Positions 1 to 10,080 of a DNA stretch of 40,778 nucleotides are shown here, in pieces (the first letter of the stretch is position 1; each line of letters starts with the position of its first letter). Location of the stretch: NCBI GenBank assembly GCA_049724395.1, contig JAUGWO010000219.1, forward strand, positions 1-40,778, in the 5' to 3' direction. The stretch is from Spongospora subterranea f. sp. subterranea (Eukaryota > Endomyxa: Phytomyxea > Phytomyxea > Plasmodiophorida). Below the pieces are notes generated by a model that was not told the origin of the DNA, made no database searches, and saw only the letters and a list, made by a program, of their open reading frames with translations. The position numbers were made by a program, and so were the translations under genes.

Positions 1-96
1 CCGCGCACCACGAACAATTTTCGTTAATTTTGAATTGAACTTTAATCTATATGCTTCTGCAATAGCGATGAACACATGATTTTTATAGTACTTTCA

Positions 97-2010
97 TCAC
101 CCTGCCGGTGGCACGTGACCTTCCTCTATCACGATTTCTTGGACATCTTGAACGAACCGAGAGCCGGTCACTGAAGTCTGAGGACAGGGCTTTCGCGGCT
201 GAATGTCGGTCTTTGGGAGGCTCCAATCCGTCTGTTCATCCATGATCGGACACACATGGATGATGTAAATGTGTTGGGTGACAGTGACATTCTGTGATCT
301 GAATACTCTCGCCCCGCCAGAATTAGCTCTTTCCACAGCGGTAGATGACGATGGTATGGCAAGAACATCCATTGCCAGGAGAAACAAATAAGGGTAAGCT
401 TTTGCATGGCAAATCCAGTAGGATATGAGATCAACATCCTATTTTCGTAGACATTGCGAAACTTGTCCACTTCGTCTTGCATTGGAAGTGTTTGAGTCAG
501 TCGACGACGACGAAGCAGCAAAGCACTGTCGGAAGCTTCGATCGGGCAAGCATTTGCAAGAACCACACCATCTTGGGACAATTGGAATCCATATTGGGTG
601 ATCAGAATCCTGTGAAGTAATAAATCGGCTCGTTGCACATGAACCCATGTCAGATTGACTTACTGACGAATGAATGATTTCAATTCGTTCCTTTCGTCGG
701 GATCATAAGGCTTCTCTAACCTTGGATCCAAATACTCAGCGATTTTGGTGTGAACACCAGTCAGCTTGCTGCGGTAGGTACCTAATTTGTTCATCATACT
801 CTGTGCGGCAAGTTTGATCAGCTCAGGCTCAAAACTGGAGATAATTGCTTGCTCGCAATGGTTGAATATAAAATCAATTTGATCTTGCACCATGGAGATG
901 GTGCTACTCGTTTCTGCGGCTAAGCCTTCCATGATTTCTCGAATGGGTTTGAGAAAGTTAGCGACGTGTCCAATGCGTCGCCACTCCTCCGTTGAAATAG
1001 CATCCAGCTTGCTGTTAATGAAGCGCTGCGTTTCATCAATCATCAATGATAAGCTCCGGTGTAATCGAATCGCCGGAAGAATACACCGGAGTTTATCATT
1101 GATTTGATTGCGCTTCATTAACAGCAAGCTGGATGCTGTGATCGACGCATCGAATCAACCAGCAAGGCTGGAAATTGGGGTCCTCTGAGCATCGTTCCTT
1201 GCAAAGGTTGACAAAATTATTTCCGGGAATTGCGTCCGAACCGTTGTCTGTAACAATGGCACGGACCTTCTGCAAAATATTGTCTCCCAAAGAGGACAGA
1301 AAATCAAACAGCATGATCGATAACCGTTTTCCAACTCCATCGCCAGGGTCCGGCCTATATACGTTGAGGAGCATGCAGCGAAGCTTTCCTACAGCTGGAT
1401 TCACGAAGTGAATCGTTACGATGTAAAACCCCTGCAGAAACCCCAAACCATGAAGGTCTGGGACATGTATCAAGTATGTATTCACATGACTAACGAATGC
1501 ACATATTCCCTGCAGAAGGCATTAACTTAGAAGACGGCGTGACCACCAGTAAGACGGCAGGACCATGACTAAAGCAAAGGCCGCGTCACTGGAAGAGATG
1601 CGTCACGGACTGCGGAACCTGCGAGAGAGGTCTGCCGGAAGAGAAGCAAGAATAATACAGAATTGATTGATTGACAAAAGCGATAGAAGTCTGAACTCAA
1701 CTTACACGGCAAGTTACCACAGACATTGATAATATTTACAGAAAATACCTTCATATGGGAGTTGGTCCAGCCATCGAACGATAAAGAAAATTCTAAAAAA
1801 AAGGTCTTGTAAGAATGCAGCGATCAAGGGATGTGTGATAACGTATAGTTCCAAAACGCGTCTGCCAATCGTCCTGACTGATTGCAAAATATAGCCAGGG
1901 CGAAACGTCAAAATCAACTTCTGAAAGGCGGTACATTTTACCACATTATGAGGCGAGAGAGACGTCACGACGTTATCAACCACAGAGTTATGCAAAAATG
2001 CAGTTTCTTT
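97..2010 (-). pseudogene. hAT-family transposase, degenerate
   Basis: This is the remnant of a cut-and-paste DNA transposase. Read leftwards, it starts with an N-terminal helical part around 1860-2010 (VVDNVVTSLSPHNVV, then PGYILQSVRTI). The RNase H-like core follows at 1100-1485, with HFVNPAVGKL, a VTDNGSD segment and IRCVDHSIQLAV, the usual hAT RC-x-H-x-LxLAV box. Next is the stretch LDAISTEEWRRIGHVANFLKP at 950-1010. The C-terminal dimerisation region is near 330-380 (MDVLAIPSSSTAVERA, hAT consensus D-AIPaSSa-sER). The reading frame changes several times between these blocks, so it is not a working gene as read. No start codon or terminal inverted repeat can be fixed. The BED finger expected at the N-terminus lies just beyond it, in the opposite orientation. 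Family assignment is secure; the element ends are not. Confidence 0.85.
999..1137. repeat. Quasi-palindrome inside the hAT coding region
   Basis: Positions 999-1026 and 1110-1137 are perfect 28-base inverted copies (arm core CCAGCTTGCTGTTAATGAAG). An inner pair, 1042-1063 and 1082-1103, adds about 21 of 22 matching bases around a loop of about 18. Both arms lie where hAT coding sequence is expected (LAVNEA on one side, FINSKLDA on the other), so one arm appears to have been overwritten by an inverted copy of the other. Confidence 0.9.
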
Positions 2011-2055
2011 CGGGCTGGGTGGCGACGGGAGCAAGGTCTGCTTGGATAGAACTCG

Positions 2056-2081
2056 GCAAGGTACGGTACGGTACAATACCT
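2056..2081. repeat. GGTAC-rich tract with inverted partner
   Basis: A run of repeated GGTAC units lies here, and a similar run in opposite sense (GTACCGTACCC and variants) lies at about 2799-2846. The two tracts bracket the 2129-2704 inverted repeat and may be outer parts of the same foldback structure. The match is loose and the boundaries are approximate. Confidence 0.5.
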
Positions 2082-2128
2082 TTAGTCGTGCATCACATCG
2101 ATAAAAGTACAGTACTGTATTAACGTAC

Positions 2129-2704
2129 GACATGCCCGTCAGTCCGTGTTCCTAAATCACCGAAAATAGATAAGATTTGATATATCACAAGTTCACCACG
2201 TGATGGAAGATCTCGAGTCTTCAGTAAATACGAATGTTGTGGAATTCGAAGACTTATCTGAGGAACCACTACTTACGACGGCTGGATCCCGCAAAAGGCA
2301 CAAAGTCAGCTACGTCTTTGGGCTCACGTTAGGCAATATGACGCTGATCGTGACCGAAATTCAAATGCTGTTAAGTCCCAGTGCCGCTTCTGCTTGCATT
2401 GGTTCTCTGCGTCGATAAACGCGTCAGGATGGAAGCGTCATCTGCTGAATCACGGGATCAAGGATCCTGCGTCGCAGTCGGACTGGAGCCACAACTCCTC
2501 TGGGTTATAGAGACGTAGCTAACTTTGTGCCTTTTGCAGGATCCAGCCGTCGTGAGTAGTGGTTGCTCAGACAAGTCTTCAAATTCCACAACATTCGTAT
2601 TTTAAAGACTCGAGATCTTCCATCACGTGGTGAACTGGTTATATATCAATATCTATTTTCACTCGAGACCTTTGATGACGCGGTGACGGACTGACGGGCA
2701 TGTC
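2129..2704. repeat. Long inverted repeat (foldback) flanking a BED finger
   Basis: The left arm runs from about 2129 to 2317 and the right arm from about 2510 to 2704, in inverted orientation. The outermost 19 bases (2129-2147 and 2686-2704, GACATGCCCGTCAGTCCG) match perfectly. Inside them the arms share, with scattered differences, the stretch from TTCACCACGTGATGGAAGAT to the CTACGTCT end. The 190-base spacer carries the zinc-binding residues of a BED finger. The arms overlap the 5' coding part of that finger, so this is an inverted duplication of a transposon's own start region and not a simple terminal repeat. Confidence 0.9.
2203..2510 (+). pseudogene. BED-type zinc finger, N-terminal piece of a hAT transposase
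   Basis: The frame 2262-2510 reads LRLWAHVRQYDADRD, then CRFC, then SGWKRHLLNHG before a TAG. This is the BED finger signature (aromatic W-x-H, C-x2-C, W-x2-H-x3-H), the DNA-binding domain found at the N-terminus of hAT transposases. A start at 2203 (MEDLESSVNTNVVEFEDL) lies in a different frame, so one frame slip separates the leader from the finger. The finger points right, whereas the rest of the hAT transposase (97-2010) points left. With inverted repeats on both sides, inversion of this module is the simplest explanation. Confidence 0.75.
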
Positions 2705-2874
2705 ATGTCCGAGAATAATGATTATTCCGTAACGGACAACGACCAGCTCCATATAAATAACGGGTTACGGGTGTATGTACGCACCCACCGAAAAGGTATA
2801 CGGTACAGGCTCTGTACCGTACCCTATACCGTACCTCGTACCCTATTTTTAAAAGTCACGGGGTACTTCGTGAT

Positions 2875-3035
2875 TCAACCCAAAGGATTTTATCATTATT
2901 TGATGACGCAAACGGGAATTCATTACAAACAGAAATTATATCAACAATTTCTCAACCGGGGGTTTCATCATCGATGACTCAAACGGGAATTCTATCAACA
3001 ATGACTCAAATGGGGGTTCTATGACCCAATGGGGT
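2875..3035. repeat. Degenerate short tandem repeat
   Basis: Variants of GATGACTCAAACGGGAATT followed by TCTATCAACA recur about five to six times with a period near 27 bases. The units are diverged and of unequal length. No gene is visible between 2710 and 3090. Confidence 0.7.
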
Positions 3036-3091
3036 TGATCAACAATGATCCAACGGGCGTGTTATCCACAGTGGGTTTTATAAATAATAAT

Positions 3092-4345
3092 TTACAGAGT
3101 TCGCATCAAAGTCCAACGCTCCTTCCCACTGCAAAAATCTCGGCCGAATAATCGGTGCCTGCATTTCTGGGTGGACCAAGCCTCTGTGAAAGCGGCTTGA
3201 TCTCCCTGGAAATGGCCCGTCAGGCACTCAATCAACGGTCGCAACGATTGCGAGAAAAACAACCGAAACGGGTTTGAGTATCGGGCGCTATCAACACATG
3301 GCATTGCTGCCAGATCTCCACCAAAAATTGTAATTTCTGGCTGGTTTTGAGCTTGCCCAGTTGCGAACGGTCGATGTCGAAGTCGCCGAACGTTTGCTGC
3401 CGACGTTTCTCTACCGCCTGTGACGCAACCGGCAGCTCATTGCTGATGGGGGAGTCACCAACTCGCTCGATCTATACCATAATACACGAATGACTTATAA
3501 TGGAGTAATTGAGATCAGAACAAGTTACCGATTCAACATTGGCGACGGCAGCAGCAGTAACTGTTGCAGATTGGCGAACATGTTCTAACATGGCCTGTAC
3601 AGCGCGGTCGATTTCGACCATCAATTCAGGCATACTCGCCCTTGCTATCTGTAGAGCACTGGCGTATCTCTGGAATGGGTCGTCGACGACTTCCTCTCGT
3701 TGAAGAATTGCCTGACTTAAAAGTTGGCAGCTAATACCATGCCCTTGATCAACAAATCCCAGGAAGTGCCGCGATTGTAGACGTTGGATATACTCAGAAG
3801 CCACAACAACCAAGCTGCGTAGCTCGTTCCCCGGACGTCGTGAATGCATGGTCAAGTTTTCTCTGACAACATGCCCGCTTTCAACGAAGACCGGTTGCCA
3901 TTTTGGCTGTACTCGGCTCACGATGTCGTCACTGGACAAACGCATTCATTTTCTGCAAATAACCCTGTTAATCGCTTACGGCGTTGTGGCTTTGATCAGA
4001 TTGATCACGGCTCCCGCATCCTTGTAGTATCGGGTTGCATTGACTGTGGCCGCATGGCGAGCTGCTTTCATTGCTTCAATGAGATTTGCGCCATACCATA
4101 CTGCAAACAGGTATGCGGTTTTTCGCGCGCAATGGACGCCGAAAGGACCCCGACGACGAAGAAGACGTCGGCAAAGCTCCTGGAAAACCTTGTTGAACTC
4201 GTCGTATGTGATCGGCCGCAAAGGTTCAATATTTCGTCCACAACTGAACCATCGCTTGCCGGGAAACAAGCATCCACTACACTGGTTACAACATTTAGTG
4301 TGGGCCACACTAAATGTGAACTCTTTTTTCGAGACACCGCACTGC
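3092..4345 (-). pseudogene. Diverged, 5'-truncated tyrosine recombinase (Crypton-like)
   Basis: This is a second, broken copy of the family of the intact recombinase at 14470-16479. The catalytic half at 3976-4345 keeps RRGPFGVHCARKTAYLFAVW, then KAARHAATVNATRYYKDA, so the H-x-x-R, the second His and the Tyr nucleophile are present. The C-terminal extension follows at 3472-3945 (VQPKWQPVF, compare VSKWRPIY). It continues to 3092-3304, where ECLTGHF and FCSGKER match NCLSNHF and VCTGKGT of the intact copy. Homology stops near 4290, at the point where the palindrome cluster begins, so the N-terminal half with the catalytic Arg and Lys is missing. At least two frame changes separate the blocks. 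Calling it a Crypton relative is inference from domain order. Confidence 0.75.
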
Positions 4346-4445
4346 AATTAGTGTGGGCCACACTATTTACCAACCCACACTAATTGATAGGTGGCAGATT
4401 TAGTGTGGGCCACACTAAATGACGAATTACATATTTAGTGTGGGT
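4291..4445. repeat. Cluster of regularly spaced palindromes
   Basis: Three palindromes built on TTTAGTGTGG-G-CCACACTAAA are centred near 4304, 4357 and 4409, that is 53 and 52 bases apart. The first is perfect over 27 bases (4291-4317), the third over 23 (4398-4420), and the middle one is shorter. Half-sites of the same motif occur at 4374-4386 and 4433-4444. They lie at the broken edge of the recombinase remnant. They could be recombinase or repressor sites, or nested ends of small transposons. Confidence 0.85.
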
Positions 4446-4489
4446 CGAATAATATACGGTGAAGCTGGCTGCGCAGAAACTTATTGGTT

Positions 4490-5645
4490 TAATTGAACAT
4501 CATGGTCATTAAAAAGGCTTGATATATGCACACCAGGTAAGGGCGCTTTTTTTAAGAGAAGGGTTCTCGGCTGTCGCAACCTGTCGCCGAGGTCCAACGG
4601 GACAACCCTTGTAATGTTCTGGATACTTCTTAATAATTTTCTGTAGAACAGGGAATAACTGCGATTCTTCCCATAGGCCATTGATGTTCAATGATAAGCC
4701 ACAGCGAATCTTGGCCTTGCGTGCGTATGTCAAGCCTTCACGATCACGCATGAGGTTCACCCTCCGGACCGATTCTGCAGCCAACTTCAGAAAAAATCTT
4801 TTATCAGGATTCTGGAGTTTTCCGCTTCCTTCAGCCCACAACTAACGTTTGATCATGTCAATTTTGTAGGACTCCCACGCATTGGATCACTCTTGCTTAA
4901 TCTTGGAAATTACGAACGAATTGCAAGGCTGGCAAAGATGTGTTGCGTTGGCTGGAAGTTTCCGAATAACAGCATTCAGGTCGTTCAGTGCAGACGTAAG
5001 ATCGTCAGTTACATTATGGCACCCGCAATTATCCATGAAGATCTCCCGCTGGCCGCCATGTGGGTCCTTGCGTATCGCTCGAGGTTCTCTACACCATAAT
5101 GGAAAAACTTTTGCCATTATTCCATCCTTTTGGGTCTGTCCGATAACAGACGCCAGCAACATCGTCTGGCACACCTCGGATGGGATAAGAACGGGACTTG
5201 TTCATAGAAATCATCATGGGGGGTTGGATCGCAGCATTTGATCCCCCAGTTACGCGAACGATCATCGTCATACCTTCACCACCGGAAGAGACATCAGCGT
5301 ACTTTACATCGTCATCACCCTTGAATCCGAGAGTCCGACCGTTATCCATATTTATGACGAAATGCGTTTCATCAACGTTCTCGACTAGGTTTCATCCAAT
5401 TCTCCGGAACGGAAACGACGTCCAACTTCACCAAGGGGAAAAGCAACAAGTTTCTCCATATGCTCTTGATGCGCAGGACTGACGGCTAATTTTCCAGTCT
5501 GGTGTCGTAAAACAATATTAAACCGCTCCTGAAAAGTCAATATCCATTTGCTTGTCAGTTTCTCTGTGATCAAGATCCCGTTTTCTATACTTGCAGAACT
5601 GAACTCATCAGCATCACCAGCATTCTCGTCAATCATCGTTTTCAT
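4490..5645 (-). pseudogene. pogo-like (Tc1/mariner superfamily) transposase, C-terminal two thirds
   Basis: This is a DDE transposase of the type common in oomycetes. It opens with LTSKWILTFQERFNIVLRHQ (near 5500-5570). The first catalytic Asp is in VENVDETHFVINMDNG (about 5345-5385) and the second in IFMDNCGCHNV (about 5010-5040). The box LPANATHLCQPCNSFVISK (about 4900-4960) is where related proteins usually carry a third acidic residue (QP-D-SF); here Asn stands in that place. The conserved tail AARSVRRVNLMRDREGL-type helix and ARKAKIRCGLSLNINGLWEE lie at 4640-4800. The first block ends at a stop directly before VENVDE; a single-base length difference in an A-run accounts for that frame change. 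Its N-terminal part lies at 6970-7417, beyond an inserted gypsy fossil. Confidence 0.8.
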
Positions 5646-6729
5646 TAAACTCTACTCATCAGCCTTACTCTGGGTTTATCATAACTGGGCGCTTAGGGCC
5701 TCTCCACTGTAGTGCTCCGGTGAATATATTGGTGGATAGCGAGGCTGGTGTCAGTTTCGTTAGTTCATCCGTTGTTTCTACTTCCCAGTTAGAACGAACA
5801 AAACTAAAGGGAGCAATCCGGGTTTCCTGTTTCACCGATCGTTTGGGAACGAATATCAGTGAAAAATCGGCGACTGACGTTCAAATCGGGGATAGCTGTT
5901 TTTATTGGAATTTTTTTATTCTACCTCAATCACAGTTCGACGTTATTCTTGGTTATGATTGGTTACAGAAGTTCAATCCACAGATAGACTGGCGAACTGG
6001 CAAGTTGACAGTTTCCTCACGCTGAATCCTCAGTCATTCCGTTAGCATCAATGTCAGTCATCCCAGCAATGAACAACTCCACTCCCATGCTTCCGGAACA
6101 CTACTGCGATTTCACAGATGTCTTCTCAAAGAAAAAGGCTGATATACTACCGCCACATCGTCCCTATGATTGTTCAATCGACCTACATGTTGACTCCGCT
6201 CCCCCATTCGGACCAATTTACCGTCTATCGCAACAAGAAACGGAAGCGCTGCGTGAACACCTCAATGAGAACCTGCAGAAAGGGTTTATTCGACCATCCA
6301 AGTCATCTTGCAGTTCTCCAGTTATGTTTGTCCCCAAAAAGGACAAAACGCTTCGTTTATGCGTCGACTTTCGTAAAATCAATGAGCTGACCATTAAGAA
6401 CAGATATCCATTACCATTGATTTCAGACCTGTTATCACAGGCCTCGCGAGGGAAAATATTTACAAAAATTGATCTGCGAGGAGCCTATAACCTGGTACGC
6501 ATCAAAGAAGGGCATGAGTGGAAGACGGCATTCCGTTGTGCTTTCGGATTGTATGAATACTTAGTTTATGCCTTTCGGTTTAGCGAATGCCCCAGCCTGT
6601 TTTCAGCATTTTATGAACGATGTATTTCGTGGTTTATTGGAATTTTTATTGTCTCGTACCTGGACGATATATTGATATATTCTGATACAGAAGCTGATCA
6701 CATAAATCACGTTCGCTCCGTCTTGACAG

Positions 6730-6957
6730 TGTTATAATACACACTGTGTCGTGGAAACCGAACTGAGCTAACCTCAGTTTGGTTAACGCCGTTTTTGCAT
6801 CAAATTCTGTGTTGTTGTTCCTCGCCCCTAGTTTCCTTAGTCTCCGCTCCCGCTCCAGTTCCCGCCTTTCGCCCTAGTCCCCGTCTTTCGCCCCTAGTTT
6901 CCGCCCTCGTCTCCAGTTTCCGTCCGTGTTCTTCCTCCCCCGACTTGGTTCATAACA
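6730..6957 (+). repeat. LTR-like segment of the gypsy fossil
   Basis: The segment of about 228 bases starts with TGTTATAATACACAC and ends with TTCATAACA, giving the TG...CA ends and short inverted termini typical of LTRs. It abuts the reverse transcriptase part on the left and pogo-like transposase sequence on the right. No second LTR was found on the left side. Confidence 0.55.
6815..6945. repeat. Pyrimidine-rich imperfect tandem repeat
   Basis: The plus strand is almost pure C/T here, with repeated CGCCCCTAGTTTCCG-like and GTCTCCGCTCC-like units. It lies inside the LTR-like segment. Such strand-asymmetric tracts can adopt triplex structure; no function is claimed. Confidence 0.7.
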
Positions 6958-6969
6958 GTGTTGGGCCTC

Positions 6970-7417
6970 TTTCTGCCAAAGCTTTCGTCATTATTCTTTT
7001 CCGAGAGCCGCCAGTTTGGTTGCAGGATATAGATTTACGTTCAATCACTTGTTCTGCGTTTGAAACCTGCTGCTCCTTGAACCATCGTGAGGCTTTCTGA
7101 AGATTGGCTTTCTCTGCACCGCGGAAACATTCGGGGAATGTTTTGACTGCTTTTGGGGGAATTTGAACCTCCCCAAATCGCTCAACTTCTTCTTTCATCC
7201 ATTTCAGCACCATTAGCAGTTGGCCTATCGTTGCTATATGCTGTAGGCGTCGCGTCCCCAATGAGGAAAGCAATGGCGGTTCAGGAAGTAGGGCGATTTG
7301 TTCTTCTGGAATAGGTGCAAGGTCTGTATTTCCAGAAGCAAGTGCAACGGTGAGATTAAAAGACGCCGCATGACGGCGAAAGGCTTCAATTATCGGGGAT
7401 GCAGAAGGAATCACCAT
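6970..7417 (-). pseudogene. pogo-like transposase, N-terminal part
   Basis: This part starts at an ATG (7417) and reads MVIPSASPIIEAFRRHAA. It passes through FPECFRGAEKANLQKASRWF and ends at KRIMTKALAERGP, where the gypsy fossil interrupts it. The KANLQKASRWF segment followed by a K/R-rich stretch is typical of the N-terminal DNA-binding region of oomycete-type pogo transposases. I recognise this from the family pattern and not from a search. It continues in the same strand at 5645. The mariner element begins 53 bases upstream of its start codon. Confidence 0.65.
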
Positions 7418-7469
7418 AATCTTCGAACGTTTGTAGTTGGAAATCCGACCAGGTGTATAGAACGTGATA

Positions 7470-9392
7470 CTCCCTCGGTCCCATAAAAACCTATCGAAAA
7501 ACAGTAATGCGCCAACTTAAGGTCATTTTTCATCCGATTTGTTTGCTTTAAGTTGCGTCAGCCGCATGCCTGAAATCCAGATGTAAGAGTGCCGAAATGA
7601 TATTTTTTGAATTTTTTTCATTGCGTAATTCATGGCGAAATATGCGATTTTGTACGTCAACCAAGACGGACGGACACTGACCTCGACAAAGGTTCGACAA
7701 TTTAACTAATACAGGGATATTTTTTGTGATCGTAGATAGGCAAATTCACGCAGAATCCGACTATATTTGTTTGTAAAATTAGCGAGCAACTTGAAACTGG
7801 TGTAGGCCAGTTTGAAGATGGGCAATCCAGGATTGATATGTGAGACATTGACCATGATGGGACCCCCGTCAGGATCACGTATCACAAGTTACAAATCTCT
7901 ATTGATCATGTTGTTGATAAAGTATGAGATGTAATGGGGGACATGTGCCGTACTTCATTACATATTGTCTTTCATCATCAATCATGGATATCTCTGCCAG
8001 AGAGAGAAAATGGATTTTGACTAGTGATCAACGCCTGGCTGTTTTCCACTTTCTTGCAGCAAGAAAAAAGGATCCTGACGGTTCTCACGAATTGATGAAA
8101 GTCACTGTCCCTGCCGCTGCTGCACTTTTCCAAGTGACCGAAGCTACCATCCGGAAAATTTACAATCGCGGCCGTCAATCTTTGGCCGAAGGAAATTTGA
8201 TTCCCGACGTGGCAGCTCGACATTCTGGCAGATCTGGTCAAAAACAAAGTGTGGATTTGGATGTGGAGGCCATCTCCGCAATCCCGTTGACATTACGTCA
8301 AAATATTCGCACAATGGCACACAACTTGAAAATTTCCAAAAGCACACTACATCGCCGTATCAAGGAGCAAACAATCATCAAGCCACACACCAGCGCTATC
8401 AAACCAACTTTGAACGAAAAGAACCGCCTGGATCGTGTGCTGTACTGCATTTCCCACCTCAACTTCAATCCACTGCGCAATGAGTATTCGTTCGACGCCA
8501 TGTTCAACACGATCCATATCGATGAAAAATGGTTCTATTTGACGAAAGCAAGCAATCGCTATTATTTGGCAGCAGGGGAAGAACCTGCACATCGCACGGT
8601 CAAAAGCAAGAGTTTTATTAACAAGGTCATGTTCATGGCGGCGGTCGCAAGACCACGGTACGATTCATATACCCAGAGAATGTTTGACGGAAAAATAGGT
8701 ATTTGGGCTTTTGTTAAAGCCGAACCTGCGAGAAGGAATAGTAAGAACAGGCGAGCAGGAACAATGGAGACGAAAGCTATCGCTTCCATTGGAAGAGTAG
8801 AGATCACCAATATGATGACAGCAAACGTTTTTCCGGCAATTGCAGAAAAATGGCCTCGGGGATAGGCAGGAAAGATTTATTTACAGCAAAATAATGCTAA
8901 ACCTCATGCTCGAGGAGATGACCCAACCATATCAGGAGCATTAGAAACTCTAAACGAACAAGGATGTGAAATTCAAATATGCCAACAGCCCGGATTTAAA
9001 TGTGCTAGATTTTGGATTCTTCCGCGCTACCCAGAGCTTACAACATCAACTGCCTCAGAGCGGAATAGATGACCTTATTCGTGCAATAGAGAAGGCGTTC
9101 ATGGAGATTGAATCAACGGCGTTGATCAATGTCTTCTTTACCCTGCAAGGGTGCATGCTTGAGGTAATGACCTGCAATGGAGGCAATAATTACAGGATAC
9201 CACACATGGGGAAGGCGAAGCTAATCAGATCTAATGCACTTCCGACTTCGTTGAATTGCCCAGTCGAAGTCGTTACCCCAAGCCCAAAAATTTATTATTG
9301 ACTGTGTGACGAACCCATAAAATAAATTTTCGATAGGTTTTATGGGACAAGAATTAAGTCCGTTTCGATGGGTTTGTATGGGACGGAGGGAG
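7470..9392 (+). mobile_element. Mariner-like DNA transposon with both terminal inverted repeats
   Basis: The left end at 7470 reads CTCCCTCGGTCCCATAAAAA and the right end (reverse strand from 9392) reads CTCCCTCCGTCCCATACAAA. About 27 of the first 30 bases match. TA dinucleotides flank both sides (7468-7469 and 9393-9394), the target duplication of Tc1/mariner elements. CTCCCTCCGTCCC ends are the hallmark of plant Stowaway MITEs and their mariner parents. A second inner copy of the end motif (about 9325-9345) lies inside the right terminus. The element is structurally complete but its transposase is broken. Confidence 0.93.
7984..9262 (+). pseudogene. Mariner transposase (plant/oomycete DD39D type), inactivated
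   Basis: From the ATG at 7984 (MDISARERKWILTSDQRL) the protein runs through a helix-turn-helix (ISKSTLHRRIKEQ), the first catalytic Asp in IHIDEKWFYLTKAS and the block INKVMFMAAVARPRYD. It continues to EKWPRG, where an in-frame TAG at 8863 ends the frame. Past the stop the same frame continues with KIYLQQNNAKPHARGDDP, where the second catalytic Asp (QQDNA in relatives) is Asn. One frame change then leads to YANSPDLNVLDFGFFRATQS, which keeps the third Asp. The stop, the lost Asp and the frame change make it inactive. The start at 7984 is preferred over 7924 because similarity to relatives begins only after it. Confidence 0.88.
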
Positions 9393-9399
9393 TACATAA

Positions 9400-10080
9400 C
9401 AGATTTGGCACAAATCATACAGAAACCCACACATACCTAGACGGAATAGAAGAGGAGTTCCGAGTTATGAACAATCCTGACTACCAACCAGAGAGAACAA
9501 CACATCAAATATCACACTGACGAATAGGAAACTGGCAAAACAGATTGTAAACTTCGAAAGTGCACGCAGGCTTGAGCAGTGTTCATCTTCCTACGACAAC
9601 TGAAACAAACATTAGAGGAAAAACGAAAAACAAATTACCGGTTGATTGAAAAATAGTCAAAAAACTCGTCAGCAGAGGCACAGCAAAGGCACTAGTGACA
9701 GCAAAGGCACTAGTGACAGCCATTGAAAACCAACCATCCCATGCTATGTCCAAATTGACTGCAATTCTACAACAAATCATTAAATACCGATACATTAGAG
9801 CGACCAGATGCAAGTTCTGAAACAAGCACTTGAAGGCGGCACTCAAATTAAAAACAAAATCCAGACGCAAAATACTCACAGCGATACGCTCTAAAACAAA
9901 CGAAACACAAATTTCAAAAAGAAAAGAATCACTAAACAAAGCGGCGATAGAATTTGAGAAACAATACGTCAAAGCCAACAACAAACATTTAACAAAAATG
10001 GTTAAAATAGCATGTGAGGATAAGACAGGAGCACAAATCTGGAACCTGGTAAACAGATCAGACCACAAACAAACAAAAAT
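9400..10080 (+). mobile_element. A-rich LINE-like remnant
   Basis: The plus strand is strongly A-rich. It contains short coding-like blocks such as GTNHTETHTYLDGIEEEF near 9405-9460 and KTGAQIWNLVNRSDHKQTK near 10020-10075, which recall the endonuclease-to-reverse-transcriptase linker of non-LTR retrotransposons. A 20-base unit (GGCACTAGTGACAGC with flank) is tandemly duplicated near 9685-9722. No catalytic motif is visible, so the assignment is weak. Its right edge coincides with the start of the duplicated secreted-protein unit at about 10085. Confidence 0.35.

Larger units (their letters stand above)
5655..6957 (+). mobile_element. Ty3/gypsy LTR retrotransposon fossil, partial
   Basis: This is a broken, partial copy with a retropepsin-like protease region (about 5720-6025) and a reverse transcriptase region (about 6051-6737). 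The reverse transcriptase shows the family's PKKDKTLRLCVDFRKIN, the KIDLRGAYN box and the YLDD box. An LTR-like segment with TGTTAT...ATAACA ends follows at 6730-6957. The element is inserted within the pogo-like transposase, whose two parts lie on either side in the opposite orientation. It is incomplete and carries several breaks; age is not estimable from one copy. Confidence 0.85.

Noticed and set aside
4881-5241. Plus-strand ORF over the pogo-like transposase
   Set aside because: The minus strand encodes recognisable DDE transposase blocks through the whole interval.
8385-8865. TAG as a reassigned sense codon, suggested by in-frame TAGs in the mariner and in the 33-kb ORF
   Set aside because: The 1273-aa gene ends at TAG and other genes end at TAA or TGA; two in-frame TAGs in probable remnants are better explained by decay or error.
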